Assembly (NCBI GenBank): GCA_012520405.1
Contig: JAAYOJ010000071.1
Location: 1-46,008 of the forward strand
Direction of reading: 5' to 3'
Length of the DNA: 46,008 nt
Origin: Peptococcaceae bacterium
GTDB lineage: Bacteria > Bacillota > Desulfitobacteriia > Desulfitobacteriales > Syntrophobotulaceae
Shown piece after piece: positions 25,907 through 34,102 of this stretch (the first letter of the stretch is position 1; every line of letters starts with the position of its first letter). The notes beneath the pieces are model-generated. The model had not been told where the DNA came from, did not search any database, and was given only the letters and a program-made list of their open reading frames with translations. The position numbers and the translations under genes are program-made.

Positions 25907-27419
25907 TATGGCCTCTTTCTTTTTCCATTAATTTAGAAACAGCATCTAAATAAGCCTGAGCGCTGGCGGTAATTATATCGGTATTTATTCCCCGACCGAT
26001 ATAAGAGTTTTGAGCAGAGCTAATCTTAACAGTAGCATTGCCTTGGGCTTCCGTTCCCCTACTCACGGACCTCAGACTAAAGTCATCCAATCTAGCCTGA
26101 TTACCCGTTATACGGTCAATAGCTTTAAATACCGCATCCACAGGACCATTGCCAATAGCGGCATCTGTAACTTCCTCCTGGTCATTAATGGCAATAGTAA
26201 TGGTTGCGGTCGCTGATTGGTACCCGGAAGTAGCTACAGCAATATTTTTAAGCCGGAATAACTTAGGAATGGCTGTTGTTTCTCCCATAAGGGCGTGCAA
26301 ATCCTCATCGTATATCTCTTGTTTCTTATCCGCTAGGAGTAAAAAGCTTTCATAAACTTGCTCCAACTGAGAATCCGGCAAACTATATCCTAATTCTTGC
26401 AGACGGTGCTTTAAAGCATGCCGCCCTGATCTAGCAGTTAGGACAATCTGATTCCTGGGAATACCAATAATCTCGGGGTCAATAATCTCATAAGTCTGGG
26501 TTTCTTTCAAAACCCCATCCTGGTGAATCCCGGAAGCATGCATAAAGGCATTGGCACCGACTATAGCTTTGTGATTAGGTACCGGAACCCCGGTAATCAA
26601 GGATACAAGCCTGCTGGTAGCTGCTATCTCCCTGGTTTTTATTTTAGTCTCAACTCCGTAATCTTTTTTCTGGGTATAAATAGCCATCATCACTTCTTCC
26701 AGGGAAGTATTGCCTGCCCTTTCGCCTATGCCGTTAATAGTCCCCTCTATTTGGTCGGCACCGGCTTTAATTCCCGCTAGAGAGTTAGCAGTAGCCATTC
26801 CCAGGTCATTATGGCAATGAATACTTAGTATTACCTTATCGATGTTGGGCACCTGCTGTTTGACGTAAGAAACAAGTTCTCCATACTCCCAGGGAGTAGC
26901 GTAGCCCACCGTATCCGGAATGTTAACCACAGTTGCTCCGGCATCAATAACTTTGGCCAGGATTTTAACTAGGAATTCTCTATTACTGCGGAAAGCATCT
27001 TCGGCATAAAACTCGACATCATTCATATATTTTTTAGCATGTTTGACTGCTCCAACCGCCATTTCAATCACTTGGTCCGGCGAAAGACGCAACTTTTTTT
27101 CCATATGGATCGGTGAAACAGCAATTCCGGTATGAATGCGGGGATACTCAGCGCCACGTAAAGCCTCGGCGCAAAGATCGATATCTTTAGGCACCGACCT
27201 AGAGAGACCGCAGATCACCGCCCCTTTGATCTCCCGGGCGATAATCCTTACCGCTTCAAAATCTCCGGGAGAAGAGGCAGGAAAACCGGCTTCAATAACA
27301 TCTACACCTAGCTTCACAATCTGCCGGGCAATATCTAATTTTTCTCTAACATTTAGAGTTATGCCTAAAGATTGTTCTCCGTCTCGCAAAGTTGTATCGA
27401 AAAAATACAATCTCCGCAT
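25863..27419 (-). CDS. leuA: 2-isopropylmalate synthase
   Basis: This 518-residue enzyme performs the first committed step of leucine synthesis (acetyl-CoA plus 2-ketoisovalerate). The HMGL-like barrel contains TTLRDGEQSLGITLN, metal-binding SIHCHNDLGMA, and GTINGIGERAGN. The C-terminal domain (about 390-500) is the leucine-binding regulatory region (GNGPVDAVFKAI). A T-box leader precedes it, so transcription should rise when tRNA-Leu is uncharged. No other leu genes are adjacent. AAGGAGG precedes the ATG. Confidence 0.95.
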   Translation of the reverse strand: MRRLYFFDTTLRDGEQSLGITLNVREKLDIARQIVKLGVDVIEAGFPASSPGDFEAVRIIAREIKGAVICGLSRSVPKDIDLCAEALRGAEYPRIHTGIAVSPIHMEKKLRLSPDQVIEMAVGAVKHAKKYMNDVEFYAEDAFRSNREFLVKILAKVIDAGATVVNIPDTVGYATPWEYGELVSYVKQQVPNIDKVILSIHCHNDLGMATANSLAGIKAGADQIEGTINGIGERAGNTSLEEVMMAIYTQKKDYGVETKIKTREIAATSRLVSLITGVPVPNHKAIVGANAFMHASGIHQDGVLKETQTYEIIDPEIIGIPRNQIVLTARSGRHALKHRLQELGYSLPDSQLEQVYESFLLLADKKQEIYDEDLHALMGETTAIPKLFRLKNIAVATSGYQSATATITIAINDQEEVTDAAIGNGPVDAVFKAIDRITGNQARLDDFSLRSVSRGTEAQGNATVKISSAQNSYIGRGINTDIITASAQAYLDAVSKLMEKERGHNESKADLPDSPHRA

Positions 27420-27490
27420 ACATATTCCTCCTTCAAATAATTATTTTTCGTATTTTCAAGTAAGAAATTACGATTAAAAACTCCGGGTTG

Positions 27491-27770
27491 AAAAAATAAA
27501 CCTTCGTCTCTGTTCTGAGACGAAGGTTCTTCTTCGCGGTACCACTCAAATTAACGGCAGGCCGTCCACTCTATAAGATACGGGAAATTCATCCGATATC
27601 TCCTTCCTTTTAACGGTAGAAGCATCCGTCCGGTTCTACTGCCTCTTTAGGGTTCGACCGGAAACTCAAGGGGGAGTTCGGCTCCTTCATCTTGACCGCT
27701 TTTCACCGTCTGCGGCTCTCTGTACAAGCTTCAGCAGCTTACTGTTCCCTGTCATAGTCTTTGCATATTT
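27491..27770 (-). promoter_or_regulatory. T-box riboswitch upstream of leuA
   Basis: The minus-strand leader contains the T-box signature TGGTACCGCG (27535-27544), which pairs with the acceptor end of uncharged tRNA. It is followed by a 12-bp terminator stem AACCTTCGTCTC/GAGACGAAGGTT (27499-27528) and a T-run. Upstream are GAGAGCCGCAGACGG stem-I sequence and a GTAGAA/TTCTAC hairpin. A CTC codon in GAACTCC (27674-27676) is a candidate leucine specifier, consistent with leuA. The terminator and antiterminator are mutually exclusive. The specifier needs a folded model to confirm. Confidence 0.95.
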
Positions 27771-27776
27771 CTATAG

Positions 27777-27806
27777 ATCATAACAATTTAAGGTCCGTCC
27801 TGTCAA
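27777..27806 (-). promoter_or_regulatory. SigmaA-type promoter of the T-box/leuA transcript
   Basis: On the minus strand TTGACA, 18 bp, then TATGAT, with a start expected near 27770, just before the T-box stem I. Confidence 0.75.
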
Positions 27807-27832
27807 GCACTGCCGGCTTAAATATTTTAAAT

Positions 27833-28474
27833 TCAGCCTCCGAGCGTTATGTCCTGTTTGTCATACCATTTTAGCGCTTCATAAAAATGCTCGTCTTTAA
27901 AGTCAGGCCAGTAATCATCAATGACATAAAAGTCAGCATAAGCACACTGAGCCGGCAAAAAACCGCTTAAACGCCTTCGGCCCCCCCAGCGTATCAAAAG
28001 ATCCACTCTGGATATGCTGTTTGATTTAAGGTAATTCAAAATTTTCTTGCGTTTATTATCATGGACCAAAAGATTGGCTAGATCCCATTCCCATCCATAA
28101 TTAACGAGGAAATTTACCTTAATACCCCCTTTACCGAAATCGGTCCTGGTGGTATAAGGAAGCAGGGCTTTGGGAAACATCTTGGAGTCGGTGTTACCAA
28201 TCACCAATAAGGATACATCTTGATTGGCGATTAGTTCAACAGCGTCTATACAAGATTGAACAAAAGCTCTGGTTTGGACTGCAGGCCTTTTCGTATTGTC
28301 GACCGTAAAACCATAAAAGGTTAATTCCTCGACACCTACTTCTTGGCACAATTTAAGCAAGCGCAATCCCGGCTGTAATCCCTCATTGTACCCCTTTTCT
28401 TTGGGCAGCCCTCTTTTTTCAGCCCATCTCCTATTCCCGTCAGGAATTACACCAATATGATTGGGGACTCTCAT
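27833..28474 (-). CDS. Divergent undecaprenyl-diphosphate synthase-like protein
   Basis: This 213-residue cis-prenyltransferase-family protein keeps PDGNRRWAEKRGLP, including the metal-binding Asp12. It is shorter than typical UppS and differs in the pocket: FSSENW is FTVDNT, the IRTGGExR segment is IRWGGRRRLSGFL (Thr to Trp, Glu to Arg), and AYAELY is AYADFY. It may make a different chain length, use another substrate, or be inactive. ATG at 28474 has AAAGGAG upstream. It is probably a second paralogue; a canonical uppS is expected elsewhere. Confidence 0.8.
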   Translation of the reverse strand: MRVPNHIGVIPDGNRRWAEKRGLPKEKGYNEGLQPGLRLLKLCQEVGVEELTFYGFTVDNTKRPAVQTRAFVQSCIDAVELIANQDVSLLVIGNTDSKMFPKALLPYTTRTDFGKGGIKVNFLVNYGWEWDLANLLVHDNKRKKILNYLKSNSISRVDLLIRWGGRRRLSGFLPAQCAYADFYVIDDYWPDFKDEHFYEALKWYDKQDITLGG

Positions 28475-28602
28475 AAGCTCTCCTTTACATACTCTTAAAT
28501 AGTATTTTTCCATTTTTGACAGGAAATATGTTTTAAATCAATATACCATATTGTTTGGGTAATAAACAAGCCCTAGGGGTTAGACAACTCAGCCTGATTA
28601 TG

Positions 28603-29292
28603 TTATTTCCTAATTCTAAGCCAGCCGGCCGGTTCTTTTTCCCCGTGTATGGTATAGGTTCCGTCTTTGACTTCCATTTGTAGTTTTTCCCTGGTAACTT
28701 CAGAGTTCTGCTGAACTACTTCCACCCAGTCATCCCCTACATCGCTAATAATAGCTACATGGCCATATGTGCCTTTGGTAAACACTAATAGGTCATCAGC
28801 TTGAGGTCTAACATCTCCGCCATTTCTATACTGATACAGACCTCGCTGCTGGTTAAACTCACCCTGTTCCAGCAGAGTGTTAAAAAAGTACTTTGCGTTG
28901 CCTGCCCCATCAGGCATGCTATGATTAAATCTCTCGTAATAAAAACGCTTCACAAACTCGACACACTGCCATTTATAGCCGTAATAATACCCGTCCTCAC
29001 TATAATGTAAGCCATGGCTGGACATATAATCCGTGCCATTGGAATAAACCGCTACTCCCTTATATTCATCTATCTTTACCCCCGGTTCAAAATCGCTTTG
29101 ACGATTAACTTCCGGAGTTTGCTCTCTCTGGTCATTACTAACGGCTGCTTGAAAGCCGTAACTGGGAAGCGGTTTTATTTCGGTATCCTTTTGTTCAGCT
29201 AATATTCTACTACCGGAAACTATGATTAAAGCCACAACTATTAACAAAATACTGGCGGCAAATGGATTATGGCCAGATCTTTTATAACGCAT
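28603..29292 (-). CDS. Secreted CHAP-domain amidase
   Basis: This 229-residue protein has an N-terminal membrane anchor or signal (FAASILLIVVALIIVSGS), a linker, then a CHAP domain. GYKWQCVEFVKRFYY holds the catalytic Cys, and GTYGHVAIIS the His, followed by QQNSE. The stretch GVAVYSNGTDYMSS...YYYGYKWQCVEF resembles the amidase half of glutathionylspermidine synthase, although this is an extracytoplasmic version. It likely cleaves an amide bond in cell wall or a related substrate. I chose ATG at 29292, with AGGGTGAT upstream. Confidence 0.85.
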   Translation of the reverse strand: MRYKRSGHNPFAASILLIVVALIIVSGSRILAEQKDTEIKPLPSYGFQAAVSNDQREQTPEVNRQSDFEPGVKIDEYKGVAVYSNGTDYMSSHGLHYSEDGYYYGYKWQCVEFVKRFYYERFNHSMPDGAGNAKYFFNTLLEQGEFNQQRGLYQYRNGGDVRPQADDLLVFTKGTYGHVAIISDVGDDWVEVVQQNSEVTREKLQMEVKDGTYTIHGEKEPAGWLRIRK

Positions 29293-29371
29293 TGTTATCA
29301 CCCTATTTTAAATTATATTTTAGCTAAAAAAGCTGTTCTTAGTCATAAAGAACAAACTGAATGTATTTTAT

Positions 29372-29400
29372 TTGAAAATCCGTTCAAAGCTAATTATAAT
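29372..29400 (+). promoter_or_regulatory. SigmaA-type promoter of typA
   Basis: TTGAAA, 17 bp, then TATAAT. The start would be near 29407, leaving a leader of about 130 nt that I cannot assign to a known element. Confidence 0.65.
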
Positions 29401-29537
29401 ATTAAAGGTTATTAGGCAATATCCTGCTGACAGCTTATAAAACGTCAAAACTACAATTTATTATTCTAAATCCTATTGTTTTCACCCTAACATGTCATAA
29501 AAAACACAAATCTCATCTTAGTACAGGAGAATTATTT

Positions 29538-31370
29538 ATGCAAGCAAAAAGTTTACGAAACATCGCAATTATTGCTCACGTTGATCATGGCAAAACAAGC
29601 CTGGTAGATGTTATGCTCAAGCAAAGCGGCGCTTTCCGGAGCAATGAAAAAGTAGAGGAAAGGATTATGGATTCCAACGATCTGGAAAAGGAAAGGGGAA
29701 TCACCATCCTTGCCAAAAATACATCTGTTACTTGGCAGGGCGTTAAGATAAACATTGTTGATACTCCCGGCCATGCTGATTTCGGCGGCGAGGTGGAACG
29801 GGTTTTAAAAATGGTGGACGGGGTTTTGCTGGTTGTGGATGCCTTTGAAGGACCCATGCCTCAGACCAAATTTGTTCTACACAAAGCCCTGGAACTAAAT
29901 CTTAAATGTATTGTGGTTATCAATAAAATTGACCGTCCGGATGCCCGGGCCTATCAAGTTGTGGATGAAGTTCTGGAATTATTTTTACAATTAGGAGCAA
30001 GCGAAGAGCAGCTTGATTTTCCGGTGATCTATACTTCTGCCCGCCAGGGCACAGCCGGTTATGATCCAGAAAAAATGAGCAATGATCTTGTCCCCCTATT
30101 CGAAACCATTCTTCGTGAAATTCCTGCTCCTGAATCTTATCCCGATTTGCCCTTACAGATGCTGGTAACTACACTGGACTATAACGACTACCTAGGTAAA
30201 ATCGCTATTGGCCGCGTTTTTCGCGGTAAACTTATCGCCAACTCTCCGGTAGCCGTAATCAAACGGGACTCCTCAATAGAGAAAGTTAAAACCAGCAATA
30301 TTTTTACCTTTGAAAATCTGAGCCGTGTACCTGCTCAGGAAGTCGGTGCCGGGGATATCGTAGCTGTTAGCGGCATTCCCAATATTAGTATTGGTGAAAC
30401 TATTGCCGATGTTCTAAACCCCGAAGCCCTGCCGGCTATGGAAATCGACGAGCCTACTCTGACTATGATGTTTATGGTTAATACCAGTCCCTTTGCCGGA
30501 ACTGAGGGAAAATATGTGACTTCGCGCCAACTGAGAGAAAGACTGTTTAAAGAGATTGAGACCAACGTCAGTCTCAGGGTGGAAGAAACAGAAGATACCG
30601 ATACCTTTAAGGTTTCCGGACGAGGGGAACTCCATCTCTCCATCCTTATAGAAAATATGCGTCGGGAGGGCTTCGAACTACAGGTCTCCAAACCGGAGGT
30701 AATAATTAAAGAAATAAACAGAATTAAATGTGAACCTTATGAACTTTTAACCTGCGATGTTCCTGATTCCTCTACCGGAACCGTCATTGAAATGGTCGGC
30801 TCCCGTAAAGGAGAGATGACTAATATGGTGAATTTACCCGGCGGCGTAACCCGACTGGAATTCGTTATTCCTGCTCGCGGCCTAATTGGTTTTCGTGGCG
30901 ATTTTTTGACCGAAACCAGGGGAGAAGGCATAATGTCTCATGTCTTCCACTCCTTCCAGCCCTATAAGGGTGAAATCCAAAGAAGGAACAGAGGTGTGCT
31001 GGTAGCCTCTGACCCCGGCGAATCCACAGCCTATGCAATATACCAACTCCAGGAACGCGGCCAGATTTTTCTTAACCCCGGCACCAAAGTCTACGAAGGT
31101 ATGATTGTCGGTGAAAGCAACAGAGAACAGGACATGGATGTTAATATTACCCGTAAAAAACAGTTAACCAACATGCGAGCCAGCGGAGCCGATGAAAGCC
31201 TGCGCCTGGAACCTCCCAGGGTTTTCAGCTTAGAAGAGGCTTTGGAGTATATCAATGAAGATGAATTAGTAGAGATAACACCTGTTAACATCCGCCTGCG
31301 CAAAAGATTTTTAGATAAGAATTCCAGAGTTAAATATGAAAAGCGACGCGCTCTGGCAGCAAATAATTAA
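29538..31370 (+). CDS. typA: Ribosome-associated GTPase TypA/BipA
   Basis: This 610-residue translational GTPase has G1 [16 protein letters not shown]3 DTPGHADFG and G4 [11 protein letters not shown]-like domains and the specific BipA C-terminal domain follow ([47 protein letters not shown]). It acts on the ribosome in assembly and stress adaptation. AGGAG precedes the ATG. The next gene starts 90 bp downstream and may be cotranscribed. Confidence 0.97.
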   Translation: MQAKSLRNIAIIAHVDHGKTSLVDVMLKQSGAFRSNEKVEERIMDSNDLEKERGITILAKNTSVTWQGVKINIVDTPGHADFGGEVERVLKMVDGVLLVVDAFEGPMPQTKFVLHKALELNLKCIVVINKIDRPDARAYQVVDEVLELFLQLGASEEQLDFPVIYTSARQGTAGYDPEKMSNDLVPLFETILREIPAPESYPDLPLQMLVTTLDYNDYLGKIAIGRVFRGKLIANSPVAVIKRDSSIEKVKTSNIFTFENLSRVPAQEVGAGDIVAVSGIPNISIGETIADVLNPEALPAMEIDEPTLTMMFMVNTSPFAGTEGKYVTSRQLRERLFKEIETNVSLRVEETEDTDTFKVSGRGELHLSILIENMRREGFELQVSKPEVIIKEINRIKCEPYELLTCDVPDSSTGTVIEMVGSRKGEMTNMVNLPGGVTRLEFVIPARGLIGFRGDFLTETRGEGIMSHVFHSFQPYKGEIQRRNRGVLVASDPGESTAYAIYQLQERGQIFLNPGTKVYEGMIVGESNREQDMDVNITRKKQLTNMRASGADESLRLEPPRVFSLEEALEYINEDELVEITPVNIRLRKRFLDKNSRVKYEKRRALAANN

Positions 31371-31459
31371 GAATCTAGGTATTATCGTTCTATCACCAAA
31401 TATTAATTATTCCATAAAATGGGATATGGTGGATATTAAGAAGAGTTTGGTGATGATCT

Positions 31460-31774
31460 ATGCTACTGGAATTTTTACTTGCTTTAAGTATTCGTTTTTT
31501 CCTGTTCGACTTTATACTTTTTAAAAAAGTTAGGAACTATTTGAAACAAAAGGGGTATTTTTTTCGCAAATTATTTTCCTGCCCCTTCTGCCAAGGCTTT
31601 TGGTGCGGCCTGGCCATTCACCTATATTACCATGGCCTTACCCTAAATTGGGTTCAGATCAGTCAGTTATTGGCTTTTGGTTTTATTTCAGCCTATCTTG
31701 GCCTGGTTACAGCTGTTGCCCTGGAGCCGTTAATTAATAACTATGAAAAGAATTCAGATTTTCCTCTTAAATAG
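31460..31774 (+). CDS. DUF1360-type small membrane protein
   Basis: This 104-residue protein has hydrophobic segments near 2-20, 45-65 and 70-90, and the hallmark motif LFSCPFCQGFWCGLAIHL with three cysteines, typical of the DUF1360 family of spore-formers. Function unknown; the Cys motif may bind metal or face the membrane surface. It lies after typA and ahead of a bidirectional terminator. The ribosome site is weak (GGTGAT). Confidence 0.82.
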   Translation: MLLEFLLALSIRFFLFDFILFKKVRNYLKQKGYFFRKLFSCPFCQGFWCGLAIHLYYHGLTLNWVQISQLLAFGFISAYLGLVTAVALEPLINNYEKNSDFPLK

Positions 31775-31819
31775 CTAATTAATAGCTTATTGATAGCTAA
31801 TAATAACTGCTCTTAAAAG

Positions 31820-31860
31820 AAGGTGGCGAAACTCAGAATTAGAATTTCGCCACTTTCCTT
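31820..31860. terminator. Bidirectional terminator between DUF1360 gene and the 28-residue ORF
   Basis: AAGGTGGCGAAA and TTTCGCCACTTT form a 12-bp stem (one G-U), with CCTTTTATC on one side and TTCTTTTAA on the other. Confidence 0.85.
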
Positions 31861-31910
31861 TTATCAGGGGATATTTAATAGAATAAGATTGGGAGAATTG
31901 TTGTTATTCT

Positions 31911-31997
31911 TTACCACCAATACCGATAACGGCGGCGCCAACCGAAGAAGCCTCCGAAAAACGGAAAACCCCAGAACGGAAACCATCCAAAAAACAT
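31911..31997 (-). CDS. 28-residue aromatic and arginine-rich microprotein
   Basis: This is a short ORF with a strong ribosome site (AGGAGGGTGAGCAA then ATG at 31997). The product has about ten Phe, five Trp, two Tyr, six Gly, two Pro and, in the last nine residues, four Arg; it begins MFFGWFPFWGFPFFGG and ends YRYWW. There are no Ala, Leu, Ser or acidic residues. The composition and the terminator just downstream argue for a real gene. It may associate with membrane or spore surface; function unknown. Confidence 0.6.
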   Translation of the reverse strand: MFFGWFPFWGFPFFGGFFGWRRRYRYWW

Positions 31998-32017
31998 TTG
32001 CTCACCCTCCTAGGTAA

Positions 32018-32110
32018 TTATTTCCATATAATATATGGTTTTTTTACCCAAATGTCACAAGCGGACAGGAGTGGCGCACACCACTAGCTTCGCCCATACC
32101 GCGGGCAATT
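32018..32110. other. Gap with short dyads, no gene
   Basis: CCATATA-A-TATATGG is followed by T7, then AGTGG/CCACT and GCCC/GGGC hairpins. This is likely promoter and leader DNA for the 28-residue ORF; nothing else is recognisable. Confidence 0.3.
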
Positions 32111-32139
32111 AAAAAAAAGATGCCTTCAGAAATGAAGAC
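32111..32139 (-). terminator. Terminator of the candidate RNA
   Basis: A 7-bp stem with a TTTC loop is followed by ATCTTTTTTTT on the minus strand. No protein gene ends here, so it marks a non-coding transcript or a remnant. Confidence 0.8.
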
Positions 32140-32350
32140 AGCTATTGCAATATCTGGTTTATATAAAGTCAATCTTTACCCAGTAGGTTTTTTAAGCCGA
32201 CTCCGCCTAGGAGACTTCCTTCTCCCTTGCTGCCTACCCCGACCTTGCTGCTGGCCGCGTAAATGCGATTAGCCAAACGGCTGAAGGGAAGAGAAGAAGC
32301 TGAAGGGCATGCACGCTTGCTACCAACATTTTATTAGGCGGCCGGTTTTG
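32111..32350 (-). ncRNA. Candidate structured RNA with its own terminator
   Basis: This GC-richer stretch lies in an AT-rich gap. On the minus strand it ends in a terminator (stem 32122-32139, T-run 32111-32118). Inside are local hairpins AGCCGTTTGGCT (32271-32282), CGCATTTACGCG (32256-32267) and CTCC/GGAG (32201-32213). A long-range pairing joins a pyrimidine tract (32284-32299 read on minus) to a purine tract (32215-32228). A TATAAG/TATATT box lies just upstream near 32366-32376. An open frame of about 50 codons exists but has no ATG or ribosome site. I cannot match it to 6S, tmRNA, RNase P or a riboswitch. Confidence 0.4.
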
Positions 32351-32403
32351 AAAATAGGTTGAATATACTTATAATCAGTACTGAAAATGTTATCTGTTAT
32401 TGG

Positions 32404-32430
32404 CTAGATAATGCGTGCTTAGCTGGGTAC
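32404..32430. repeat. Copy 2 of the short repeat
   Basis: CTAGATA followed by TGCGTGCTTAGCTGGG (32412-32427) is identical to 280-295. Here the right arm of the hairpin is mostly lost (ACGC only). Confidence 0.6.
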
Positions 32431-32444
32431 GCCGCAATTAAAAT

Positions 32445-32475
32445 AAGCCCAAGTCAAAAGAACTTGCTTGGGCTT
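32445..32475 (-). terminator. Terminator after the GIY-YIG gene
   Basis: AAGCCCAAG and CTTGGGCTT form a 9-bp stem; on the minus strand it is followed by ATTTTAATT. Confidence 0.7.
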
Positions 32476-32500
32476 TGCTCGGAGCGTATGGAGTGTATAC

Positions 32501-32746
32501 CTATAGGACAGAGTTAATCAACTTAATTTTCTCAGCTCTGGACAATTGTTTAATCTCGTATTCCCTGCGGCAGGCCTCACTCTTGCTTGCGGCCTGTTCA
32601 AAATACTTTAGCTGCACAGGATATCTAGAACGGGTGTATTTCGCTCCTTTTCCTTTATTATGACAGGCCAACCTTCTTTCGAGATTAACCGTCCAACCGG
32701 TATATAAAGTTTTATCCTTACATTCAATGATATAAACGTAGTACAT
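32501..32746 (-). CDS. GIY-YIG domain protein (UPF0213/YhbQ type)
   Basis: This 81-residue single-domain protein starts [31 protein letters not shown]; the YVY...YTG pair and Arg of NLERRL form the GIY-YIG nuclease core. [16 protein letters not shown] is typical of the YhbQ group. Such stand-alone proteins are probably structure-specific nucleases, but the cellular role is not settled. AGAGG precedes the ATG. It follows the MFS transporter gene by 34 bp on the same strand. Confidence 0.9.
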   Translation of the reverse strand: MYYVYIIECKDKTLYTGWTVNLERRLACHNKGKGAKYTRSRYPVQLKYFEQAASKSEACRREYEIKQLSRAEKIKLINSVL

Positions 32747-32780
32747 AAAATCCTCTGGTTTTTCTTGCTGTAGTTATCGA

Positions 32781-33998
32781 TTACATTGCTTGGCTTTCCT
32801 TTGGGGGATTTTTTTTGTGAATCACAATTCTGCGGGCAGAGAAGAAGTTCATTAAGGCTATAAGCGCCCCTCCTAGGAAAACATATTTATATCCTCCCGG
32901 TCCGGCCAAAACCCAGATATAACCACCAATCAGCGGTATTATCATAGAGACAACATGGTCCAAGCTAACCCCTAAAGAAAGAGTGGGGGACACATCATCC
33001 TCATGCAAGGCTATTTTCTTGGCATAAGTTGCCCTGGCCATCATAACCGCATCCAAGCTCATATCCAAAACATAACAGGTAGCCACCACTACTAAGGCCA
33101 CTGTTCGGGGAAACAGATCCTCGGCAAAAGCATAACCTAAACAGAGGAAAAACAATATTACCGCTTCCCCAGTAAGAATTATTTTTTCCCCTATCTTGTC
33201 GATCAAATAGCCTAGCAGTGGTTTAACAACAATGCCCAGACAGGCCACCACGAAAAACAGCATGGTCATAGTAGTAACCTTCTGATGAAAAACATCCACC
33301 AGAACCCAGGGTGCAAAGGTTAAAAATATTTGTTTCCTAGCACCGTACAAAACGTTCAACCAATAATAAAGGCCGTACTCTTTTCTAATAACAAAACGTT
33401 TGGTCTGAGGAGTAACCCGTTGCTTGTTCATAAAAAGAAGAAAAATGGCCGCTCCCAAAAAAGCAAGAGCCCCAATACTAAAAGAAACAACATATGAGAT
33501 GTGCAGAAAATAGAACAAGGCCCATAAAAGAGCACTGGCCGCCACCAGAGAAATATTCATTACAGCACTTAGACGTCCAAGTCTTCGTCCCAGCTTATCC
33601 TCTTCCGCAAAGCTCATGCTGATACTGTTAAAATAAGGCATAAACAAGTGCTGGCCTGAGCTGTAGATAAAAACAACCAGTAGCATGATAAAAATATTAT
33701 TAGGGATAATCCCTAGTAAAAACATACCTATGGCAGCCGCAATATTGGCAATGGCCGCTATCCTAATATCACCCAAGACAAATAACAAGCCGGTAAAAAT
33801 AAACACCAAAAGTCCCGGCAACTCTCTGGGCAATTCCAATAATGTTCTTTGCGTAACGACAAAACCAAACTGGTCTTTAAGGAAATTATTAAAAGTTGCA
33901 CTATCTACGCTTTGCCCCACTCCTACTAAGACAGCAACAAATAGAAAAAAAATAAAATCACGCTCAGTGGTTTTTATTTTCCCTAATTTTTTGTTCAC
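32781..33998 (-). CDS. MFS transporter
   Basis: This 405-residue protein has about 12 predicted membrane helices. MFS-like loops are seen, for example EEDKLGRRLGRLSAVMN between helices 4 and 5 and LGYLIDKIGEKI after helix 8. Substrate unknown. The start is GTG at 33998 with GGAAGGAAG about 11 nt upstream, a slightly long spacing. It may be cotranscribed with the GIY-YIG gene. Confidence 0.88.
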   Translation of the reverse strand: MNKKLGKIKTTERDFIFFLFVAVLVGVGQSVDSATFNNFLKDQFGFVVTQRTLLELPRELPGLLVFIFTGLLFVLGDIRIAAIANIAAAIGMFLLGIIPNNIFIMLLVVFIYSSGQHLFMPYFNSISMSFAEEDKLGRRLGRLSAVMNISLVAASALLWALFYFLHISYVVSFSIGALAFLGAAIFLLFMNKQRVTPQTKRFVIRKEYGLYYWLNVLYGARKQIFLTFAPWVLVDVFHQKVTTMTMLFFVVACLGIVVKPLLGYLIDKIGEKIILTGEAVILFFLCLGYAFAEDLFPRTVALVVVATCYVLDMSLDAVMMARATYAKKIALHEDDVSPTLSLGVSLDHVVSMIIPLIGGYIWVLAGPGGYKYVFLGGALIALMNFFSARRIVIHKKNPPKESQAM

Positions 33999-34102
33999 TT
34001 AGTACAGCACTTCCTTCCTAAATTTACCGTTCCTAATAAAGATAAGCTTTTCCCAATGGAAGGTCAATGCTTTTGTTATGCTAGTTTTGATTAAAGAAAC
34101 CC

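Noticed and set aside
31336-31524. 62-codon frame bridging typA and the DUF1360 gene
   Set aside because: Overlaps the typA end out of frame with no ribosome site; DUF1360 has the clear CPFC motif.
32169-32330. Open frame of about 50 codons inside the RNA candidate on the minus strand
   Set aside because: No ATG or GTG start, no ribosome site, and strong hairpins across it. Listed as RNA rather than protein.
32111-32430. Mobile element or intron remnant
   Set aside because: No reverse transcriptase, transposase, terminal repeats or domain V-like hairpin could be identified.
32475-32663. Plus-strand frame over the GIY-YIG gene
   Set aside because: The minus frame has the complete GIY-YIG core and a ribosome site.
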